Below are positions 15,499-24,534 of a stretch of DNA of 64,000 nucleotides, piece by piece. How positions within the stretch are numbered: position 1 is the stretch's first letter; every line of letters begins with the position of its first letter. The notes under the pieces were generated by a model. It saw nothing but the letters and a program-made list of their open reading frames with translations, was not told the DNA's origin and did no database searches. The translations under genes and the position numbers were made by a program. The stretch comes from Paenibacillus_AR mesotrionivorans (lineage in GTDB: Bacteria > Bacillota > Bacilli > Paenibacillales > NBRC-103111): assembly GCF_046098205.1 (NCBI RefSeq), contig NZ_JBJURJ010000003.1, forward strand, positions 124,001 through 188,000. The letters are read 5' to 3'.

Positions 15499-15876
15499 TT
15501 ACACTCCCTCCTCCGCCTTGCGCATGGCCTTCACCAGCCACAATGGGGGTTTGTTAGCCAGCATGGCTACAAGCCGCTCCAATTGGCCCACGATTTCCGT
15601 ACCTTCCTCCACCTTCAGCGGCATCACACCGGAGCGGGTAACCTTGGCCGCCGCCGCAGGACCGATCTGGCAGACAAACAACAGAGTGCAGTCCTTAATC
15701 AGATCCACCCGCCGCTCATTCTTTTCCGACTCCATCTGGATATTCTGCTCCGAAACCTCCCGGGGCTCCAGCCACCTGTAGCTCTGGCTATCCACCTCGA
15801 ATACCGAGAACACCCTGCACCGTCCAAAATGGGAGTCCACCCGTTTTCCATCCTCTGTCGCAAACGCTACCTTCAC
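15499..15876 (-). CDS. nifX: NifX, cofactor precursor carrier
   Basis: 125 residues: MKVAFATEDGKRVDSHFGRCRVFSVFEV at the N-terminus, DCTLLFVCQIGPAAAAKVTRSG in the core and NKPPLWLVKAM at the end. Holds NifB-co or the VK-cluster during transfer between NifB and NifEN. Overlaps nifN by 4 bp (ATGA-type coupling). Confidence 0.92.
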   Translation of the reverse strand: MKVAFATEDGKRVDSHFGRCRVFSVFEVDSQSYRWLEPREVSEQNIQMESEKNERRVDLIKDCTLLFVCQIGPAAAAKVTRSGVMPLKVEEGTEIVGQLERLVAMLANKPPLWLVKAMRKAEEGV

Positions 15877-17189
15877 GCATGAATCCTCCTCTCACCCGAC
15901 AACAATACATTCCCCAGCCCGTTCACCCACTGGGTAGCGCCTTTATAGCCCACACTCACATTCATGGAAGCCCCGAACCGGTCGAAGATGGGGAAGCCGC
16001 ACGGGTAAAAGGGAATACCCAAACGCCCCGCTCCCTGCTCGCCGTGAGAGCAGCTGACCCAAACATCCGCATGGCAGCGCTTCGCCAGCTCCTCCAGATC
16101 CCCCAGATCGCCGATCACCACTTCCTCCTCCATCCGGTCGAACAGCGGGGAGATAACGGGGGCCACCAGTCCTCCGGGAACGGCGCCCATTTCCTTCAGC
16201 CATCCGGTCATGCTGTACAAATGGTCCGGCTCCAGCGCCATGGCCACCTGTTTGCCGCCATAGACAAAATGCGCATCCAGCATACTGTCCAACAGAAACT
16301 CCCGCTCCCACTTGTAACGAACCTGCACATCCTGCCGGCTGAGGGAGGCTAGATAGGCAAACAGCTGATCCGTGGGCTGCAGGCCCATGAGGGTGGGGAA
16401 CACCTTGTAGGGAATCCCCGCACCTGTCTCCAGCAGCTTCGCCGCCGAAATCATACTCTCCCCGGCCACAATCGTGGCCTCTGCCGTCATCAGATGCCGC
16501 GCGTAATCCAGCGGCAGCCCGCCCCGGGACAGCGGAGTGTGCCCGGTGAGAAGATGCCCCGACAGGGAGGTGGAGATATCCGGAAGAGCAATCACCTCCA
16601 GGCCGAAGGAGGAGATTATCTCCTTTAACTCCATCACATCCGCCGGTGTGTAATGGGAGCCCACCAGCAGATTGACCCGGCCCTTGGTTTTTTTGCGGGG
16701 ACGTTCATCCTTCACCATCTCCAGAATCCCGTTGATAATGGCCTCCGTGGTTTTGGCATAACCCGATTCCAGCGATCCCGTAAAATCCGGAATGGACGCC
16801 GCCACCAGCAGGGTGTCCTTCACCCCCCGCTCCTTGCGGTATTGGCGCAGCTCCCCCTCCACATCCTCTCCCGCAACCTCCGTAAGCGCCGTACTCAGCA
16901 CAGCCACAAGGGATGGGCGGTGTTTTTCGATCACCGTATCCAAACCCTCTCTCAAGCTTTTGCCCCCGCCGAAAATGACGTTGAATTCCTGGAGCGCGGT
17001 GGTTTGGGAGGCAACCGGCTCGCGGAAATGCCGGGTCATCATGGCTTTAATGAAGGCGGAGCACCCTTGGGCCCCGTGGATCAAGGGCATGGACCGGTAA
17101 AACCCCTGCAGGGCCAGCACACCGCCCATCGGCTGCCCGGTTTTGAACGGATTGATGGAGACCGGCTTTGCGCTACATTTCCATCCCAT
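15873..17189 (-). CDS. nifN: NifN, FeMo-cofactor scaffold beta subunit
   Basis: 438 residues. SINPFKTGQPMGGVLALQGFYRSMPLIHGAQGCSAF, LSTALTEVAGEDVEGEL, LVGSHYTPADVMELKEIISSFGLEVIALPDIS and PCGFPIFDRFGA are the conserved nitrogenase-like blocks. With NifE forms the tetramer on which NifB-co becomes FeMo-co. Overlaps nifE by 17 bp, the same overlap length as in the second nifEN pair. Confidence 0.93.
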   Translation of the reverse strand: MGWKCSAKPVSINPFKTGQPMGGVLALQGFYRSMPLIHGAQGCSAFIKAMMTRHFREPVASQTTALQEFNVIFGGGKSLREGLDTVIEKHRPSLVAVLSTALTEVAGEDVEGELRQYRKERGVKDTLLVAASIPDFTGSLESGYAKTTEAIINGILEMVKDERPRKKTKGRVNLLVGSHYTPADVMELKEIISSFGLEVIALPDISTSLSGHLLTGHTPLSRGGLPLDYARHLMTAEATIVAGESMISAAKLLETGAGIPYKVFPTLMGLQPTDQLFAYLASLSRQDVQVRYKWEREFLLDSMLDAHFVYGGKQVAMALEPDHLYSMTGWLKEMGAVPGGLVAPVISPLFDRMEEEVVIGDLGDLEELAKRCHADVWVSCSHGEQGAGRLGIPFYPCGFPIFDRFGASMNVSVGYKGATQWVNGLGNVLLSGERRIHA

Positions 17190-18549
17190 AGGTTTCTCCC
17201 CCTTGCCATGGAGCCGGACGGTTGACCAGCTTCCACACCGGATTTTCCAAAGCAGCCGTCAGATCCTTCGCCAGTCTGCGCAAGCCCACGTAACCCGTAT
17301 ACGCCACATGACGCTCCTGATTGATGTCCAGAAAAGGAATCTGTTCCTTCAAGGATACGTACATGTTCCGCCCGCCGGCGACGATGATATCCGCCTTGCG
17401 GTCGCGGACAACCTTCAGAATCCGGGCGGCCCCGCCCTCGGGAATCAGCTCCGCCTCATTGCCCACCCGTTCCTTGATCCGGGAAATATCCTCATCCGAG
17501 CTTTTGTTGGTGCCGACGCCAACCACCTTCATGCCCAGCTCCTGCAGGGCGCTGATCACCGACCAGCTTTTGACGCCGCCTGTATAGAGTACCACCCGCT
17601 TTCCGCGGAGGACCTTCTTATAGGGCGCCAGCTCCCGGGCCAGCTCATCCTCTTCCTGGCGGATCAGCCTGCCGATCCGGTCATCCAGCTCCTTGTTCTG
17701 CAATTCATAGGCAATCTGCTGCAGCGAAAAGCTGGTTTCCCTGGCTCCGTAGAAGGAGGCTTCTACATACGGAACGCCATAGGTTTCCTTCATATTCCGG
17801 GCCAGGGAAATCAGCGCCCGGCTGCAAACCACCACGTCCAGCTTAGCCCTGTGGGCGTACCGGATATCCTGGAAGCGCCCGTCTCCGGTAATCCGCGACA
17901 ATACGCGGATGCCCGCTTTACCGAGCAGCGCCTCGATATCCCACTGCTCACCGGCAATGTTGTATTCCCCGATCAGATTGATATCGAGCGGCGTCAAGGT
18001 GCTTTCATCCGGCTCGGCGGTGCCGATTACATGCTTGAACAGTGCATTGCCGGCCAGACGGTTGCCGTAATTTTTGTTCCCCGCAAAACCCGGGCTGTGC
18101 ACAGGCACCACAGGAACTCCCCATTGATCAGAGGCTGCAGAGCATACCGCATCCAAATCCTCGCCGGTCAAAGCCGTCACGCAGGTGGAGTACACAAACA
18201 CGGCAGGGGGAGAAAACCGCTCTACAATCATATCAATGGCCTGTCGCAGCTTTTTTTCACCGCCCATGATGATGTCCTGCTCCGTCAAATCCGTATTAAA
18301 GCCGTACCGGTAAAGGGTCGGACCGGAGGAGAGGCTGCCTCTTGCCTCCCAGCTGTTGCCCGCGCAGCCCGCAGGGCCGTGGATCAGATGCGCGGCATCC
18401 GCGATAGGCAGGAGGGTAATCTGGGCGCCGTCGAAGGAACAGCCCCCCGCCGAGTCCCCCGGCTTAGGCTTTGGACAGCCTTTTTTCGCCGGTGTGCTGT
18501 GCTCGCAATCCGGCTCGGGAATCCACCCTGATTTTCCAATTGTGCCCAC
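17173..18549 (-). CDS. nifE: NifE, FeMo-cofactor scaffold alpha subunit
   Basis: 458 residues from a GTG preceded by AAGGAGGGG. Conserved blocks: EPDCEHSTPAKKGCPKPKPGD, GGCSFDGAQITLLPIADAAHLIHG, cluster cysteine in GPAGCAGNSWE, YSTCVTALTGEDLDAVC, INLIGEYNIAGE, FLDINQERHVAYTGYVG. It lies 147 bp downstream of nifK, with a hairpin and possible internal promoter in between. Confidence 0.93.
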   Translation of the reverse strand: MGTIGKSGWIPEPDCEHSTPAKKGCPKPKPGDSAGGCSFDGAQITLLPIADAAHLIHGPAGCAGNSWEARGSLSSGPTLYRYGFNTDLTEQDIIMGGEKKLRQAIDMIVERFSPPAVFVYSTCVTALTGEDLDAVCSAASDQWGVPVVPVHSPGFAGNKNYGNRLAGNALFKHVIGTAEPDESTLTPLDINLIGEYNIAGEQWDIEALLGKAGIRVLSRITGDGRFQDIRYAHRAKLDVVVCSRALISLARNMKETYGVPYVEASFYGARETSFSLQQIAYELQNKELDDRIGRLIRQEEDELARELAPYKKVLRGKRVVLYTGGVKSWSVISALQELGMKVVGVGTNKSSDEDISRIKERVGNEAELIPEGGAARILKVVRDRKADIIVAGGRNMYVSLKEQIPFLDINQERHVAYTGYVGLRRLAKDLTAALENPVWKLVNRPAPWQGGETYGMEM

Positions 18550-18575
18550 GATAATCCCCTCCTTGTTTTCTGTCT

Positions 18576-18602
18576 ATTATACAGCGAATAAACCCGCGCC
18601 AA
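18576..18602 (-). promoter_or_regulatory. Possible internal promoter before nifE
   Basis: A perfect TATAAT (18581-18576) with TTGGCG (18602-18597) at a short 15 bp spacing. Weak -35 spacing makes this tentative. Confidence 0.3.
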
Positions 18603-18630
18603 TGTTGCAATTGTTTGTCAATTTGGCATC

Positions 18631-18658
18631 AGCCGCCACCCGTGGCGGGTTGGCGGCT
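18631..18658 (-). terminator. Hairpin between nifK and nifE (attenuator or mRNA-stabilising)
   Basis: AGCCGCCA / TGGCGGCT stem with inner CCC/GGG pairs. No T run follows in the minus direction, so partial termination or 3' protection of the nifHDK message is more likely than a full stop. Confidence 0.5.
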
Positions 18659-18696
18659 GGACCTCTTTTTTGGTTATGGAATTCCCTTATATACCT

Positions 18697-20235
18697 TTAT
18701 CTTACAAAGTCGAAGCTGTGGGGCTCGGCTTGGTCATCCAGCTGCTGCAGCAGAGTGTTGACCACGGTGGTCAGCACATGCAGGGCGCCTTGGTACCCCA
18801 GGATCGGGAAGCGGTGCAGATGGTGGCGGTCGAAGATCGGGAAGCCGATACGGACCAGCGGAATGCCTGCTGCCTTGCAGTTTTGCTTCAGGTGAGTGCT
18901 GCCGATGGCGAAGTCAACCGGGTCCGTGAAGAGCAGGGACCGCAAATGCCACAGGTCATGGCCCACATAGACCTTAGCGTCAATGCCATGCGGGGAAGCC
19001 TTCAGAAGTCCGTAAGCTTCTTCTTCGAATTCTTTGTCCCCGTTAGAACAAAGGATATGCACCGGCTCCAGCCCAACCTCCAGACAGAAGGAGATGAGAC
19101 CAAGAAGAATATCGGGATCGCCTACCAGCGCCACACGTTTGTTATGCAGGTACGGATGGGAGTCGGTCAGGGCATCCACCACTTGGGCACGTTCCTTGAT
19201 CAGCTCCTGCGGCACCGGCTTGCCGGTAATCCGGGAGATTTCCTTCAGGAGCTTGTCGGTAGCGGTAATGCCGATGGGCGAATAAACCGCGGAGGTCGGC
19301 TGCTTCCAGGACTCCTCAATATATTCACGGGTTTTCTTCGTGGAATACTTTTGCAGGGCCAGGGTAGCCTGGGCGCCGGGAGCCAGAGGCACATCCGCCA
19401 GCTTGGTGCCGCCGTAGTAATACTTGTAGCTGCCGTCCGCCGGAGAGTTCAAGCTTTCGCTGTGGTCGCCCAGGAAAGTATATTCCACACCGAACAACTC
19501 CAAAATCCGCTTGATTTCCCCAAAATTCGCTGTATAGGTATCAAAACCCGAAATGAGGTTGAGCTTCTCGGTTTTGGGAGCATCTGCCGGACGGAGATCG
19601 CCATGACGTTCTGTCAAATAGCTGATGATTCCCTTGATCATATGATCGTAGCCCCAGGTATGGGAGCCAACGAAGCTGGGCGTATTGCAATATGCAACCG
19701 GGAAATCCTCGGAAATGACACCCTCCTTGCGGGCGTTGCCGATAAAGGCGTTCAGGTCATCACCGATTACCTCGGCCATACAGGTGGTATGAATGGCTAC
19801 CATCTTGGGCTTGTAGAGGGTGGTGGCGTTCTGCAAACCCTCGATCAGGTTCTTCATGCCGCCGAATACGGCGCCGTCTTCCGTCATGGAGGAGGATACG
19901 GCAGGTACAGGCTCCTTGAAGTGACGGGCCAGATGGCTGCGGAAGTAGGCGATGCAGCCTTGGGAGCCATGGGAGAAGGGCAGTGTGCCTTCAAAGCCGA
20001 GGGCGCCCAGCACCGCACCCAAAGGCTGGCAGGCCTTGGCAGGGTTGATTACCGTTTCTTTCCGGGAGAAGTTGATCTCCTGATATTCAGGAGTCTTCAG
20101 ATATTCCTCAATTTCCTTGGCTTGCTCGCGGGAGCAGGCTGCTTCGAACACTCTTTTCTTCTCGGCGGATTCCACATAAGGAGCCGTTTCGAAGAGTGTA
20201 TTATGGTCTTTGTATTCGATCTCGTCTTTTGCCAT
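18697..20235 (-). CDS. nifK: NifK, Mo-nitrogenase beta subunit
   Basis: 512 residues. P-cluster ligand cysteines lie in NPAKACQPLGAVLGALG, FSHGSQGCIAYFRSHL and TTCMAEVIGDDLNAFI, with Ser in SSSMTEDGAVFGG. C-terminus matches the family (FPIFDRHHLHRFPILGYQGALH). Forms the alpha2-beta2 MoFe protein with NifD, 18 bp upstream. Usual length for Paenibacillus NifK. Confidence 0.96.
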   Translation of the reverse strand: MAKDEIEYKDHNTLFETAPYVESAEKKRVFEAACSREQAKEIEEYLKTPEYQEINFSRKETVINPAKACQPLGAVLGALGFEGTLPFSHGSQGCIAYFRSHLARHFKEPVPAVSSSMTEDGAVFGGMKNLIEGLQNATTLYKPKMVAIHTTCMAEVIGDDLNAFIGNARKEGVISEDFPVAYCNTPSFVGSHTWGYDHMIKGIISYLTERHGDLRPADAPKTEKLNLISGFDTYTANFGEIKRILELFGVEYTFLGDHSESLNSPADGSYKYYYGGTKLADVPLAPGAQATLALQKYSTKKTREYIEESWKQPTSAVYSPIGITATDKLLKEISRITGKPVPQELIKERAQVVDALTDSHPYLHNKRVALVGDPDILLGLISFCLEVGLEPVHILCSNGDKEFEEEAYGLLKASPHGIDAKVYVGHDLWHLRSLLFTDPVDFAIGSTHLKQNCKAAGIPLVRIGFPIFDRHHLHRFPILGYQGALHVLTTVVNTLLQQLDDQAEPHSFDFVR

Positions 20236-20253
20236 CGTTATCCCCTCCGTTTC

Positions 20254-21699
20254 CTAAAATGGTGATTTCACAAGATTCCAGGCCGGGCTGTTGATAGCCA
20301 TATCCATGTCGCGGGCGAAGATCTTGAAGCCGTCGAAGCCATGGTACGGTCCGCTGTAATCCCATGAGTGCATTTGACGGAAAGGGATACCCATCTTGTG
20401 GTACACATACTTTTCCTTTACGCCGGCGCCGACCAGGTCAGTACCCAGCTTTTCGGCCAAGGCTTCCATCTCGTATGCGGTGGGATCATCATAAATGATG
20501 GTGCCTTCCTGAACATCCTTGACCATCCGTTGGTAGTCGTCCTTGTGACCGAACTCGTAGCCGGTGCTGATCACATCCATCCCCAGATCCTCGTAAGCTC
20601 CGATGGTATGGCCAGCACGAAGGCCGCCGACCATCAGCATCACCTTTTTGCCTTCCAGCTTGGGACGGTATTTCTCAATCACCTTGTCGGCTTCAGCCTG
20701 GTACTTGGCAATGACACGTTCGGCATTTTCCTTGATGGTATCGTCGAAATGTGCAGCAATGGCCCGCAGGCTTTCAGCGATTTTGGTAGGACCGAAGAAG
20801 TTATATTCCATCCAGGGAATACCGTAGCGCTCCTCCATGGTGGTACAGATATAGTTCATGGAGCGGTAGCAGTGCAGCACGTTCAGCTTGGCCTTATGGG
20901 AGATGGACAGCTCGTTCATGGTGCCGTCTCCGGCCCATTGCCCGATTACGCGGAGGCCGATTTCCTCCAGCAGAATCCGGGAGGCCCAGGTATCGCCGCC
21001 GATGTTGTATTCCCCGATCATATTGATATCGTAAGGAGTGGTATCTTCGAATTCGCCCTTGCCCAGCAGGTGGTCGCGTACTGCATCATTGGCAATATGG
21101 TGACCGAGGGATTGGCTGACGCCCCGGAAGCCTTCGCAGCGTACCGGGATAACCGGCATGGAGAGCTCCTTGGCCATTTTCTTGCCAACAGCCTCGATAT
21201 CGTCCCCGATCAGACCGACAGGACATTCGGATTGAACGGAGATACCTTTTGCCAAAGGGAAAACCTTGGTAATTTCACGGCAGATGGTTTCCAGTTTCTT
21301 GTCGCCGCCGAATACGATATCCCGTTCCTGGAAATCACTGGTTACCTGCAGGACACCAAATACGTCCACACCTTGGGTGCCGTTGGCATAGTTCCGGCGG
21401 GTACCCCAGCTGTATTGGCCGCAGCCTACCGGGCCGTGGCTGATATGGACCATATCCTTGATTGGGCCCCATACCACACCTTTGGAGCCGGCATAGGAGC
21501 AGCCGCGGGCTGTCATGACGCCGGGGCGGGATTTGGTGTTGGATTTCAGCGCGCACTTGCCGGTTTCAATGGTCGGCGCTTCTGCAACCTCATAATGTTT
21601 GGCGCGGTCCTTGGCAGTTTTTTCCGGAAATGCTTCAAGCACTTCCTGCACAATTCTTTTGCGCGTCTCCACGGTCAATTTGTCCATAGCTGTACTCAT
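20254..21699 (-). CDS. nifD: NifD, Mo-nitrogenase alpha subunit
   Basis: 481 residues. P-cluster cysteines in ARGCSYAG, GPVGCGQYSW and SECPVGLIGDD. FeMo-cofactor ligand Cys in NVLHCYRSMNYI and ligand His in QMHSWDYSGPYHGFDG. The residues around the active site typical of molybdenum enzymes are present. Directly preceded by a strong hairpin in the nifH-nifD gap and GGGGAGG ribosome site. Confidence 0.96.
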   Translation of the reverse strand: MSTAMDKLTVETRKRIVQEVLEAFPEKTAKDRAKHYEVAEAPTIETGKCALKSNTKSRPGVMTARGCSYAGSKGVVWGPIKDMVHISHGPVGCGQYSWGTRRNYANGTQGVDVFGVLQVTSDFQERDIVFGGDKKLETICREITKVFPLAKGISVQSECPVGLIGDDIEAVGKKMAKELSMPVIPVRCEGFRGVSQSLGHHIANDAVRDHLLGKGEFEDTTPYDINMIGEYNIGGDTWASRILLEEIGLRVIGQWAGDGTMNELSISHKAKLNVLHCYRSMNYICTTMEERYGIPWMEYNFFGPTKIAESLRAIAAHFDDTIKENAERVIAKYQAEADKVIEKYRPKLEGKKVMLMVGGLRAGHTIGAYEDLGMDVISTGYEFGHKDDYQRMVKDVQEGTIIYDDPTAYEMEALAEKLGTDLVGAGVKEKYVYHKMGIPFRQMHSWDYSGPYHGFDGFKIFARDMDMAINSPAWNLVKSPF

Positions 21700-21723
21700 C
21701 AGTACGCCTCCCCTCTCGTATGC

Positions 21724-21774
21724 GGGAGCTCCCGGGGCGGTCTGTTCTCCACCTGGCGCCGCCTCGGGCTCCCA
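21724..21774 (-). terminator. Strong hairpin between nifH and nifD
   Basis: GGGAGC-CCGAGGCGG pairs with CCGCC-CCGGGAGCTCCC around a loop of about 19 nt, without a T run. It probably protects the nifH message or partly stops transcription, giving more NifH than NifDK. Confidence 0.6.
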
Positions 21775-21781
21775 TCGCTAT

Positions 21782-22669
21782 TTATTGGCCTGCAGCTTCC
21801 TTCTCAGCCAGCTTCTTCAGGGCGGTCTCTTCGTCCTCTACTACACCAAAGTCGATCAAAAGCTGTTCCAGCTCATCCATTTCAATCGGGGTAGGAATAG
21901 TCATCATATCGTTGTACAGGATTTTCTCGGCCAGCAGCTTGTATTGGGCAGTTTGGCTATGGTTCGGGTTGTATTGGGTAACGGTCATTCTCCTCAGCTC
22001 CGCATGCTGTACCACATTGTCACGGGGCACGAAGTGGATCATTTGTGTATTCAAACGGCGGGCAAGCTCCATGATGAGCTCATCCTCGCGGTCCGTTTGA
22101 CGGCTGTTACAAATCAAACCGCCCAGACGAACGCTGCCGGTGGTTGCATATTTCAGGATACCGCGGGCGATGTTGTTGGCAGCGTACATGGCCATCATTT
22201 CGCCGGAGCAGACGATGTAGATCTCTTGCGCCTTGTTCTCCCGGATGGGCATTGCGAAACCGCCGCATACAACGTCGCCCAATACGTCATAGGATACGAA
22301 GTCCATATCCTCATAAGCGCCTTGCTCCTCCAGGAAGTTGATGGAGGTGATAATACCGCGGCCCGCACAGCCAACACCAGGCTCCGGACCGCCAGATTCC
22401 ACACACAGGATGTCGCCGAAGCCGGGAGCCACTACGTCTTCCAGCTCCAGATCTTCAACTGTGCCGCGTTCTGCAGCCAGATGAAGCACGGTTTGCTGTG
22501 CTTTGGTATTCAGGATGAGACGTGTGGAGTCAGCCTTGGGGTCACAGCCGACGATCATAATTTTTTGGCCGAAGGTGGTAGCCAGTTGGGCCAGTGTATT
22601 TTGGGAGGTGGTGGACTTGCCGATACCGCCCTTACCGTAGAATGCGATTTGTCTCAGTTTCTTTGCCAT
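21782..22669 (-). CDS. nifH: NifH, Mo-nitrogenase iron protein
   Basis: 295 residues, starting at the ATG of MAKKLRQIAF. The earlier in-frame ATG touches the GGAGG ribosome site and is too close. P-loop YGKGGIGKST; [4Fe-4S] ligands in GVGCAGRG and DVVCGGFA. The C-terminus (VVEDEETALKKLAEKEA) is longer than in AnfH. Reduces NifDK with ATP hydrolysis and is also needed for cofactor maturation. Confidence 0.96.
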   Translation of the reverse strand: MAKKLRQIAFYGKGGIGKSTTSQNTLAQLATTFGQKIMIVGCDPKADSTRLILNTKAQQTVLHLAAERGTVEDLELEDVVAPGFGDILCVESGGPEPGVGCAGRGIITSINFLEEQGAYEDMDFVSYDVLGDVVCGGFAMPIRENKAQEIYIVCSGEMMAMYAANNIARGILKYATTGSVRLGGLICNSRQTDREDELIMELARRLNTQMIHFVPRDNVVQHAELRRMTVTQYNPNHSQTAQYKLLAEKILYNDMMTIPTPIEMDELEQLLIDFGVVEDEETALKKLAEKEAAGQ

Positions 22670-22739
22670 AATGTTCATCCTCCATTTTTTGAATATTCTG
22701 ATTTTTATAAATAAAATAAGGCCTGATTCAACTTATGTC

Positions 22740-24092
22740 TTATGATACTGTGGTTGCACCGCCGCAGCTTCCGGCGAAATATTGGTGGAATTTCACACTT
22801 TCCAATAGCAGCTCATCGATCTCGCCTTTCCGGACCACAGTGACAATCCCCTTGTCCTTCAGCTTCTTGCTTGGCGATTCCCCGATACCCGAGCAGAGGA
22901 GAATTTCGCAATCAGCCAGCATGGTGGCCGTATCGTCGAGAATGGTCCGTTTCCCGTCGGGATTGCTGCAGTCTGCCGTGCCGTTGCAATAAGCCTGCAC
23001 CTTGCGGACACCCAGGAGCTTGATGCTTTTGCCTGCCACCTCGTAGATCAGGAACTCCTTGGCGTGGCCGAAATGGACATTGACCTTGCCTCCGCCTCTG
23101 GTAGCCACCGCCACCCTCACGGATGGAGAGCCGGGTTTGTGGACCACCGCCGATTTAGCAGAACGTCTTTCCTCCAGCAGCTGATCCAATTCCTTCAACT
23201 TATCTTCACGCTGTTCCATGGTGTACACCCGCTTCACAGAGGTGTTGCACTTGCCCTTATCCGCTACGCTTGTATCCTCCCCGAGAAGGCCAACCGCGTC
23301 CGCTCTGCATTGCCTGCAATGCCGCATGATGGGAAGCACCTCAGCACATTTCTCCTGCACCTCCAGCACCCTAAGCGGGGAGGGCTCCTTCCTGCCGTCT
23401 TTCTCATAGGGACTGCCCGGTGATATAATAAGGGGCATAATATTGTGGGTAAAGGCTCCCAGCTCCTTGACCTTCTCCGCAACTGCCGGGAGATGGTCAT
23501 CATTGACGCCGGGGATGAGTACGGAGTTGATCTTGCAGGCAACTCCCCGTTCCGCCATAGCCTTGATGCCTTCCAGCTGGCGCCCGATCAGCAGCTTCGC
23601 TGCGTCCAGGCCGCGGTAAATCTTCCCTTTGTCGGCCACCCAATCATAGATGTGCTGGCCTACCTCCGGGTCAACGGCATTGACAGTGACCGTCACGTGG
23701 TTGATGCCTGCCGCCGCAATCTCATCGGCGAATTCCGCAAGCCGCAGGCCATTGGTGCTGAGGCATAGGCTGAGTCCGGGAATCCGGCCGTTCAGCAATC
23801 CGAAGGTTGTGAATGTGGCATCGGGATTGGCCAGGGGATCCCCCGGTCCGGCGATGCCGACGACCGTCAGCTGAGGCAGCGTCTGCAATGTTTCCTCCAC
23901 GCTTGTGAAAGCTTGTTCAGGGCTTAGCACCTTGCTGACTACACCAGGACGACTTTCGCTGACACAATCGTATTTGCGGTTGCAGTACTTGCAACGGATG
24001 TTGCAGGCCGGCGCTACCGCTACGTGCATCCGGGCGAAATAATGATGTGCGTCTTCGTCATAACAGGGATGACGAAAACCGATCGGTTCCAT
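22740..24092 (-). CDS. nifB: NifB, radical-SAM NifB-co synthase with NifX-like C-terminal domain
   Basis: 450 residues. Radical-SAM cluster motif C-N-I-R-C-K-Y-C (Cys30, Cys34, Cys37), further cluster cysteines near the N-terminus and in MRHCRQCRADAVG, and a C-terminal NifX-like domain (from about 330: VRVAVATRGGGKVNVHFGHAKEF...GSCGG). Makes the 8Fe-9S-C NifB-co core from two 4Fe-4S clusters and SAM. It is the first gene of the main operon, with AAGGAGGTGG before the ATG. No second nifB is visible, so it probably supplies both nitrogenases. Confidence 0.96.
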   Translation of the reverse strand: MEPIGFRHPCYDEDAHHYFARMHVAVAPACNIRCKYCNRKYDCVSESRPGVVSKVLSPEQAFTSVEETLQTLPQLTVVGIAGPGDPLANPDATFTTFGLLNGRIPGLSLCLSTNGLRLAEFADEIAAAGINHVTVTVNAVDPEVGQHIYDWVADKGKIYRGLDAAKLLIGRQLEGIKAMAERGVACKINSVLIPGVNDDHLPAVAEKVKELGAFTHNIMPLIISPGSPYEKDGRKEPSPLRVLEVQEKCAEVLPIMRHCRQCRADAVGLLGEDTSVADKGKCNTSVKRVYTMEQREDKLKELDQLLEERRSAKSAVVHKPGSPSVRVAVATRGGGKVNVHFGHAKEFLIYEVAGKSIKLLGVRKVQAYCNGTADCSNPDGKRTILDDTATMLADCEILLCSGIGESPSKKLKDKGIVTVVRKGEIDELLLESVKFHQYFAGSCGGATTVS

Positions 24093-24111
24093 TCAACCAC
24101 CTCCTTGTTAA

Positions 24112-24128
24112 TGTTAGATTTTCTAACA
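24112..24128. promoter_or_regulatory. GlnR-type operator II in the nifB leader
   Basis: TGTTAGATTTTCTAACA is a perfect, almost fully symmetrical TGTNA-N7-TNACA site placed just downstream of the predicted transcription start, about 20 bp before the nifB ATG. Confidence 0.85.
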
Positions 24129-24153
24129 TATGTGCTCTTGCTTGATTACTCAC

Positions 24154-24182
24154 ATCTTACTCCGGCTCATCCAAAGGGTCAA
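24154..24182 (-). promoter_or_regulatory. Main nif operon promoter (before nifB)
   Basis: Reading leftwards: TTGACC (24182-24177), 17 bp, TAAGAT (24159-24154). The two GlnR palindromes lie on either side of it, the organisation described for Paenibacillus nif operons. Confidence 0.75.
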
Positions 24183-24230
24183 CGATTTTCCGGCACTAAT
24201 AGGTAGTTGTAAAAATTCAGACATAATCTA

Positions 24231-24247
24231 TGTTAGATTAAATTACA
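24231..24247. promoter_or_regulatory. GlnR-type operator I of the nif operon
   Basis: TGTTAGATTAAATTACA, perfect consensus, 48 bp upstream of the -35 box, the same distance as at anfH. Confidence 0.85.
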
Positions 24248-24534
24248 TGAATATGCCATGAAGCGTTTTCTTAAATTCCGATTATTCGGATTCAGCTCCA
24301 TTATCCTTGTGATAACAGCTCTCAATCCAGTGAAAACGCTTCAAAAAACGAACATTCTCTTGAGGTTGTGAAAAATGGTACGAATCAAACACGGCAAATA
24401 ACGGTCTATTCCAGAAAGCCTTTTCATAATTATTGGAACGTTTACGGTCTGAGACGGAGGATGCCAAGCCACATTAAATAAGCCTCAGGTAATTCATGTT
24501 ATATAATATGACATTATGCATTTCCCCCCACTTC
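24248..24534. other. Non-coding region upstream of nif with an 11 bp inverted repeat
   Basis: GAAGCGTTTTC (24260-24270) and its exact complement GAAAACGCTTC (24332-24342) bracket 61 bp that include a small palindrome (TTCCGA/TCGGAT). A 61-codon open frame at 24282-24467 shows no recognisable family and no ribosome site I trust. No other signal seen. Confidence 0.4.

Noticed and set aside
22670..22678. Upstream ATG as the start of nifH
   Set aside because: It is immediately adjacent to the GGAGG, leaving no spacing; the next ATG three codons later has a proper distance and gives the standard N-terminus.
24282..24467. 61-codon open frame upstream of nifB
   Set aside because: No convincing ribosome site, no recognised family, and it lies across an inverted repeat in the regulatory gap.
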